A stretch of DNA of 64,000 bases from Paraburkholderia phenoliruptrix (GTDB lineage: Bacteria > Pseudomonadota > Gammaproteobacteria > Burkholderiales > Burkholderiaceae), in assembly GCF_902859825.1 (NCBI RefSeq), contig NZ_CADIKB010000003.1, positions 306,858 to 370,857 of the forward strand. Reading direction: 5' to 3'. Below the pieces are notes generated by a model, which was not told where the DNA came from, searched no databases, and saw only the letters and a list, made by a program, of their open reading frames with translations. Both the position numbers and the translations under genes were made by a program. Positions 57,563-64,000 of the stretch are shown here, piece by piece (within the stretch, counting starts at the first letter, position 1; each line of letters starts with the position of its first letter).

Positions 57563-58487
57563 GGCGTCGGCGTCGCTGACCGCGTCCGCCGCCGCCGATG
57601 CGCGCCGCAGTGCGAGCGCCGCCTCGCACGAGGCCGCGGTGAAGCGCCGCCGGCGCGCGGCGCAGTGGCATCTGCTGTTCATCGCGGTGTTCGTGCTCGG
57701 GCCGCTTGTCATCTATCCGCTCGTGCGGCTCGTGGCGCTCAGTCTGAGCGGACCGCATGGCATCGGTCTGCAGGCTTATTCGGCGTTCTTCGGCAATCCG
57801 GAGACGCGCGGCGTGATCGGCACGACGCTGTGGATTCTGTTCGCGAGCGCGGGACTCGCGTCGCTGCTCGGCGTGGCGCTTGCCTCGTTGCTGTTCTTCA
57901 AGCCGTTTCCGGGCGCGCGCATGGTCACGCGCTTTCTCGAGCTGTTCGTCGCGTTTCCTTCGTTTCTGGTCGCCTTTACGCTGATTTTTCTGTACGGCTC
58001 GCAAGGCTCGGTCAGCATCGGTTTGCAGCGGCTTTTTCATCTTCAGGCACCGCCGCTCGATTTCCTGTTCGGCGTAGGCGGCGTGATTCTCGCGGAAGTC
58101 GTGTTCTATGCGCCGTTCGTCGTGCGGCCGACGCTGGCCTCCTTTGCCACGCTCGACATGCGTCTGATCGAAGCCGCCCGCAGTCTCGGCGCAAGCGGCT
58201 CGATGGTCGCGTTCAAGGTCATCCTCCCGCTCGCCTGGCCGGGCATCGCCGCGGGCACGATCCTGTGCTTTCTGTTGACGCTGAACGAATTCGGCATTCT
58301 GCTCGTGCTCGGCAGCGCGCATCTGATCACGCTGCCGGTCGCCATCTACAGCTCGGCCACCGTCGACCTCGATTTGCCGACGGCCGCCGCCGGCGCGGTC
58401 GTCATGCTGATCATGTCGTTGTCGCTGTACGCGCTGTACCGCCAGGTCAATCGTCGCAAGGTGAAAGGAGCCGGCCATGGCCGATGA
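57540..58487 (+). CDS. phnU: 2-aminoethylphosphonate ABC transporter, permease
   Basis: MSSLSSPEASASLTASAAAD starts a basic N-terminal tail, then six membrane helices. The ATPase-contact loop is EAARSLGASGSMVAFKVILP (the EAA loop). Its start at 57540 lies inside the phnT end, which implies coupling. It forms the membrane channel with PhnV. The open frame to 57513 is not needed. Confidence 0.9.
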   Translation: MSSLSSPEASASLTASAAADARRSASAASHEAAVKRRRRAAQWHLLFIAVFVLGPLVIYPLVRLVALSLSGPHGIGLQAYSAFFGNPETRGVIGTTLWILFASAGLASLLGVALASLLFFKPFPGARMVTRFLELFVAFPSFLVAFTLIFLYGSQGSVSIGLQRLFHLQAPPLDFLFGVGGVILAEVVFYAPFVVRPTLASFATLDMRLIEAARSLGASGSMVAFKVILPLAWPGIAAGTILCFLLTLNEFGILLVLGSAHLITLPVAIYSSATVDLDLPTAAAGAVVMLIMSLSLYALYRQVNRRKVKGAGHGR

Positions 58488-59340
58488 ACTCGACCCGACC
58501 GTGCTGCCGGTCATGCACATGAAGGCGCGGCCGGTGCGCCGCAGTCTTGTCGTGCGGATGCTCGGAGGACTATTTCTCGGCTTCGCCGCGCTGCTGTGCT
58601 TCTGGCTTTTCGTGTTGCCGGTGATCGTGGTCGCGCTGTCGAGCGTTGCGGCTCACTGGTCGGGCACGATTCTCCCCGACGGCTTCAGCACGCGCTGGTT
58701 CGAGCGGCTCGCGTCCAGCGACTTCGACGCGCTGACGACGAGCCTCGAAATCGGCATGGGCGTCGCGGTCCTCGGCACCGTGCTCGGGCTGTGGCTCGCG
58801 CTTGCGCTCGAAGGACGCGACCGGCGCGGCCTCGGCGCTTTCGTCGACACCATCGCGATGATGCCCAACGGCGTGCCGAGCGTCGTGCTCGGATTGGCGG
58901 TGCTGATCGCCTATCACAAGCGGCCGCTGGATCTGTCGAGTTCCGCCGCGATCGTCGTGTTCGTGCAGCTCGCGCTGGTGCTGCCGTTCTGCTACCGGTG
59001 CGCGGCCGCCGCGCTGCGCCCCGAACTCACCGTGCTGCGCGAAGCGGCCGCGAGCCTCGGCGCGCCTCCGTCGATGGTATTGCGCCGCGTCGTGCTGCCG
59101 CAACTCGTGCCCGCGATTCGCGCCAGTCTCGCGCTGGGTTTTGCGTTGTCGCTCGGCGAACTGGGCGCGACGCTCACCGTTTATCCGCCCGGTTTTGCGA
59201 CGGTGCCGATTGTCGTCGTCGGTCAGGTGGAGCGCGGCTACTACCTGCCCGCATCCGCGCTTTCGCTGATTCTGCTGCTGGTTTCGCTTGCTGCGCTGCT
59301 CGTGATCGCGGCGCGCGTGCCGCGTCGCCGGACCGACTGA
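58477..59340 (+). CDS. phnV: 2-aminoethylphosphonate ABC transporter, second permease
   Basis: The 287 residues have six helices and the EAA loop EAAASLGAPPSMVLRRVVLP. It overlaps phnU by 11 bp and ends the importer. The C-terminal helix ALSLILLLVSLAALLVIAA is followed by a basic tail. ATG 58477 fits, because the upstream frame is phnU. Confidence 0.9.
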   Translation: MADELDPTVLPVMHMKARPVRRSLVVRMLGGLFLGFAALLCFWLFVLPVIVVALSSVAAHWSGTILPDGFSTRWFERLASSDFDALTTSLEIGMGVAVLGTVLGLWLALALEGRDRRGLGAFVDTIAMMPNGVPSVVLGLAVLIAYHKRPLDLSSSAAIVVFVQLALVLPFCYRCAAAALRPELTVLREAAASLGAPPSMVLRRVVLPQLVPAIRASLALGFALSLGELGATLTVYPPGFATVPIVVVGQVERGYYLPASALSLILLLVSLAALLVIAARVPRRRTD

Positions 59341-59391
59341 GCCTGCCTCTCCGTTTTTTCCGCCCCGCGCGCCCCCGCAACGAGGCGCCTC

Positions 59392-59401
59392 ACGTATACG
59401 T
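59392..59401. promoter_or_regulatory. Palindrome ACGTATACGT before the FadR-type regulator
   Basis: A 10-bp self-complementary site lies 28-37 bp before the regulator's start. GTATAC-centred palindromes are common among FadR-subfamily operators, so it may mediate autoregulation. Confidence 0.4.
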
Positions 59402-59428
59402 CTTTTTTATGTGGCAAAAGTTGTCAAA

Positions 59429-60190
59429 ATGACCGAGTATATGCAAACTGCTTCTGTCGATCCGATCGAGGTCGTGCGCAGGCATTCGCTGACGGCGCTG
59501 GTTCGCGACGAGATTGAAAGACACATCGTCGAAGGCGAGCTGGCGCCGGGCGACAAGCTGAACGAGGCGGAGTGGGCCGCGCGCCTGCATGTATCGCGCG
59601 GACCGGTGCGCGAGGCGTTTCGCGCGCTGGAACAGGCGGGGCTCGTGCGCACCGAGAAGAATCGCGGCGTGTTCGTGCGGACGGTGTCGCTCGCGGAAGC
59701 CGACGAGATTTACGCGGTGCGCGCGGTGCTGGAAGAGGCGGCGTGCAGGATGCTGGCCGGGCGTATCGACGCGCGGCAACTGGCGGTGCTGCGCGATTGG
59801 CTCGATGCGATGCGCGCGGCCTTCGATGCGCACGATCCCGACGCCTACGCGCGCGCCAACGTCGCGTTTCACGACGCGATTGTGGCGGCGGCCGGCAACC
59901 GGAAACTGTATGAGACGTATCGAAGGCTGGTGAGCGAACTGAGTCTCTTCCGGCGCGCCGCGCTGGTCGTGCATGCCGATGCGATGGAGCGCTCGCTCGC
60001 CGAGCATCGCGCCATTCTCACGGCGCTGGCCTCGCGCGACGCGGGCCACGCCGCGGCGCTGATGCAGGCGCACGTGCGCGGCGGCCTGCAGCGCGCGCGG
60101 GCTGCGTGCAAGGAGGGAGAGCAGAAAGAACAGGGCGGGGCGGCGGAGCAGTGGAGTGCCGCGCCGAGTGCGCCGGCATCTGACGAATGA
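59429..60190 (+). CDS. phnR: FadR-type (GntR) phosphonate-utilisation regulator
   Basis: An N-terminal GntR winged helix (ALVRDEIERHIVEGELAPGD, then EAEWAARLHVSRGPVREAFR) is followed by an FCD all-helical effector domain (DEIYAVRAVLEEAACRML, NVAFHDAIVAAAGNRKL and EHRAILTAL with metal-binding His residues). It matches the Burkholderia phosphonate-associated regulator type as I recall it. GTG 59411, ATG 59429 and ATG 59441 are all possible starts. It separates the importer from phnA and likely responds to a phosphonate. Confidence 0.88.
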   Translation: MTEYMQTASVDPIEVVRRHSLTALVRDEIERHIVEGELAPGDKLNEAEWAARLHVSRGPVREAFRALEQAGLVRTEKNRGVFVRTVSLAEADEIYAVRAVLEEAACRMLAGRIDARQLAVLRDWLDAMRAAFDAHDPDAYARANVAFHDAIVAAAGNRKLYETYRRLVSELSLFRRAALVVHADAMERSLAEHRAILTALASRDAGHAAALMQAHVRGGLQRARAACKEGEQKEQGGAAEQWSAAPSAPASDE

Positions 60191-60209
60191 AGCGAAAACG
60201 TTGTCTTGA

Positions 60210-62998
<2,789 letters not shown>

Positions 62999-63002
62999 CA
63001 GC

Positions 63003-63563
63003 GTGGCATTGAGTGTGAGCGACATCCGTTCGCTGTTCGAGCAATTTGGGCACATCGCTTATAGCGGCGAACCGGTCACGCAGCTTCAGCATGCATTGCA
63101 AAGCGGTGCGCTAGCGGAAGAAGCAGATGCGGACGAGGCGCTCGTCGTCGCCGCGTTTTTGCACGACCTCGGACATCTGCTCAATCTGCAAGGCGAGACG
63201 CCGACCGAGCGGGGCATCGACGATCTGCATCAATACTTTGCCTTGCCGTTTTTGAGGCCCGTGCTGCCGGACGCGGTGCTGGAGCCGATCCGGCTGCACG
63301 TAGACGCGAAACGCTGCCTGTGCGCCATCGACCGGACGTATTTTGGTCAGCTTTCTGCCGACTCAGTACGGAGCCTCGAACTGCAAGGTGGGATCTTCAG
63401 CCGCGAGGAAGCGGACACGTTTCTGCAGAAGCCGTACGCACAGGACGCGCTGCGTCTGCGTAAGTGGGACGACCGCGCAAAAGAAGAAAATCGCGCGACG
63501 CCGGATCTTGACCACTACCTTGGCATGTTCGAGCGCGTCATGCGCAAGAGCGCAGCGGCCTGA
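63003..63563 (+). CDS. Phosphonate-linked HD-domain oxygenase (PhnZ-like)
   Basis: The GTG start 63003 lies 4 bp after the dehydrogenase stop. FLHDLGHLLN has the HD metal motif, FGHIAYSGEPVTQLQHALQS recalls the Tyr and Gln of PhnZ near residues 21-30, and IRLHVDAKRCLCA the third His. PhnZ is a di-iron oxygenase that cleaves 1-hydroxy-2-aminoethylphosphonate. No 2-oxoglutarate dioxygenase partner is in the window. It is the last gene before the rRNA operon. Confidence 0.88.
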   Translation: MALSVSDIRSLFEQFGHIAYSGEPVTQLQHALQSGALAEEADADEALVVAAFLHDLGHLLNLQGETPTERGIDDLHQYFALPFLRPVLPDAVLEPIRLHVDAKRCLCAIDRTYFGQLSADSVRSLELQGGIFSREEADTFLQKPYAQDALRLRKWDDRAKEENRATPDLDHYLGMFERVMRKSAAA

Positions 63564-63777
63564 CTCGAACGGCTGCAGTTCCCGTTGCTCTGCCGGTTGT
63601 AATTTGCGCTATTTTCTGCGCGATTTCCCTATGCCGAAATAACGCTTGCAACCCGTCGCGGGGCTCGCTAGAATCTCGCTCTTTCGTGCTCCGGACGCCG
63701 GGGCACGGGAAGCGGGAAAGCCAGCAGTGGCAAGGCTTCCGGCGGTGGCAGCAGGTTCAGTCAGTAACAAAAACCTG

Positions 63778-63806
63778 TTGACGGCGCGACGGAAGTTCTT
63801 CATAAT
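63778..63806 (+). promoter_or_regulatory. Ribosomal RNA operon promoter
   Basis: TTGACG (63778-63783) and CATAAT (63801-63806) are spaced by 17 bp, an excellent -35/-10 pair. The sequence after it is the known rRNA leader type. Confidence 0.85.
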
Positions 63807-64000
63807 CTCGCTTCTCTGCTGCTGATGCAGCGACGCAGAACGAAGCGGTGCCGGGTGGTTGAAGTCAGGCGCTGCGAAGTGTGCGAACCGATCTTTAAAA
63901 ACTAACAGCCGATAAGTGTGGGCGCTTGATGCGACGACGCTACGCCGGACTCTCCGGGGTCTGGCGGAAAAAGCGAAAGTATCAAGTCTCACACAGTAAT
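63807..64000 (+). other. Leader of a 16S rRNA operon, cut by the window
   Basis: The stretch includes a boxA-like GATCTTTAAAAAC at 63890-63902 and the AACAGCCGATAAGTGTGGGC run common before 16S genes in Burkholderiaceae. A CTTGAT (63927) / ATCAAG (63983) pair may close the RNase III processing stem. The mature 16S start is not reached by base 64000. The gap 63564-63777 before the promoter holds no gene. Confidence 0.8.

Noticed and set aside
55211..57712. 833-residue minus-strand frame across phnS and phnT
   Set aside because: Antisense shadow spanning two well-recognised genes.
63609..63992. 127-residue minus-strand frame in the rRNA leader
   Set aside because: Overlaps the rRNA promoter and leader; no ribosome site and no protein-like pattern.

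Overview
The window is high-GC DNA from a beta-proteobacterium of the family Burkholderiaceae, most like Paraburkholderia or Burkholderia. This is inferred from the strong G/C third-position bias, from families I associate with this group (DUF3460, DUF3182, the phosphonate-linked FadR-type regulator) and from a Burkholderia-type 16S rRNA leader at the right edge. The start of a nadE-like gene lies at the left edge.

Layout. 0-3.4 kb: nadE start, an L,D-transpeptidase, a degenerate UbiB-type kinase and a small orphan protein. 3.5-9.3 kb: an IclR-controlled catabolic operon (amidohydrolase, MFS importer, class III CoA-transferase, HMG-CoA-lyase-like enzyme) with three copies of one 17-bp operator in the divergent promoter. 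9.5-18.9 kb: a lipoprotein, a DUF3460 gene, a PAS hybrid histidine kinase, an atypical NRAMP with two PRC-barrel-like partners, an HtrA-type protease, a CBS-BON protein and an unidentified protein with a possible PD-(D/E)XK nuclease signature. 18.9-21.8 kb: SDR, flavin reductase and class V aminotransferase, plus gene remnants.

22-47.4 kb is a stress and low-oxygen block. It holds arcDABC (arginine deiminase pathway), a ClpG/ClpK-like disaggregase, a cell-wall operon (NodB deacetylase, DUF4015-type glycosidase, beta-lactamase-NamZ fusion), a triple-BON protein, a six-gene operon (DevC-type ABC exporter, HlyD, NodT, UspA, second FtsH), a lipocalin, a DUF1488 protein and a LOG-family protein. 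Seven sites of the form TTGA(T/C)-N4-(A/G)TCAA, one with a mismatch, lie in or near its promoters. This suggests control by an FNR/Anr-type regulator, similar in content to the Burkholderia low-oxygen-activated locus and the transmissible heat/stress islands as I recall them.

44.6-53.8 kb is a decay zone: a nitroreductase fragment joined to an aminoglycoside-phosphotransferase/kinase fragment, a broken bestrophin gene, a frameshifted Ohr/OsmC gene and a decayed integrase. Between them lie intact AhpD-like, cupin, alpha/beta-hydrolase and DUF3182 genes. 53.9-63.6 kb is a 2-aminoethylphosphonate/phosphonoacetate cluster: DeoR regulator, phnSTUV importer, FadR-type regulator, phnA, phosphonoacetaldehyde dehydrogenase and an HD oxygenase, with no phnW in view. 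The window ends inside the leader of an rRNA operon whose promoter is visible but whose 16S gene is not.
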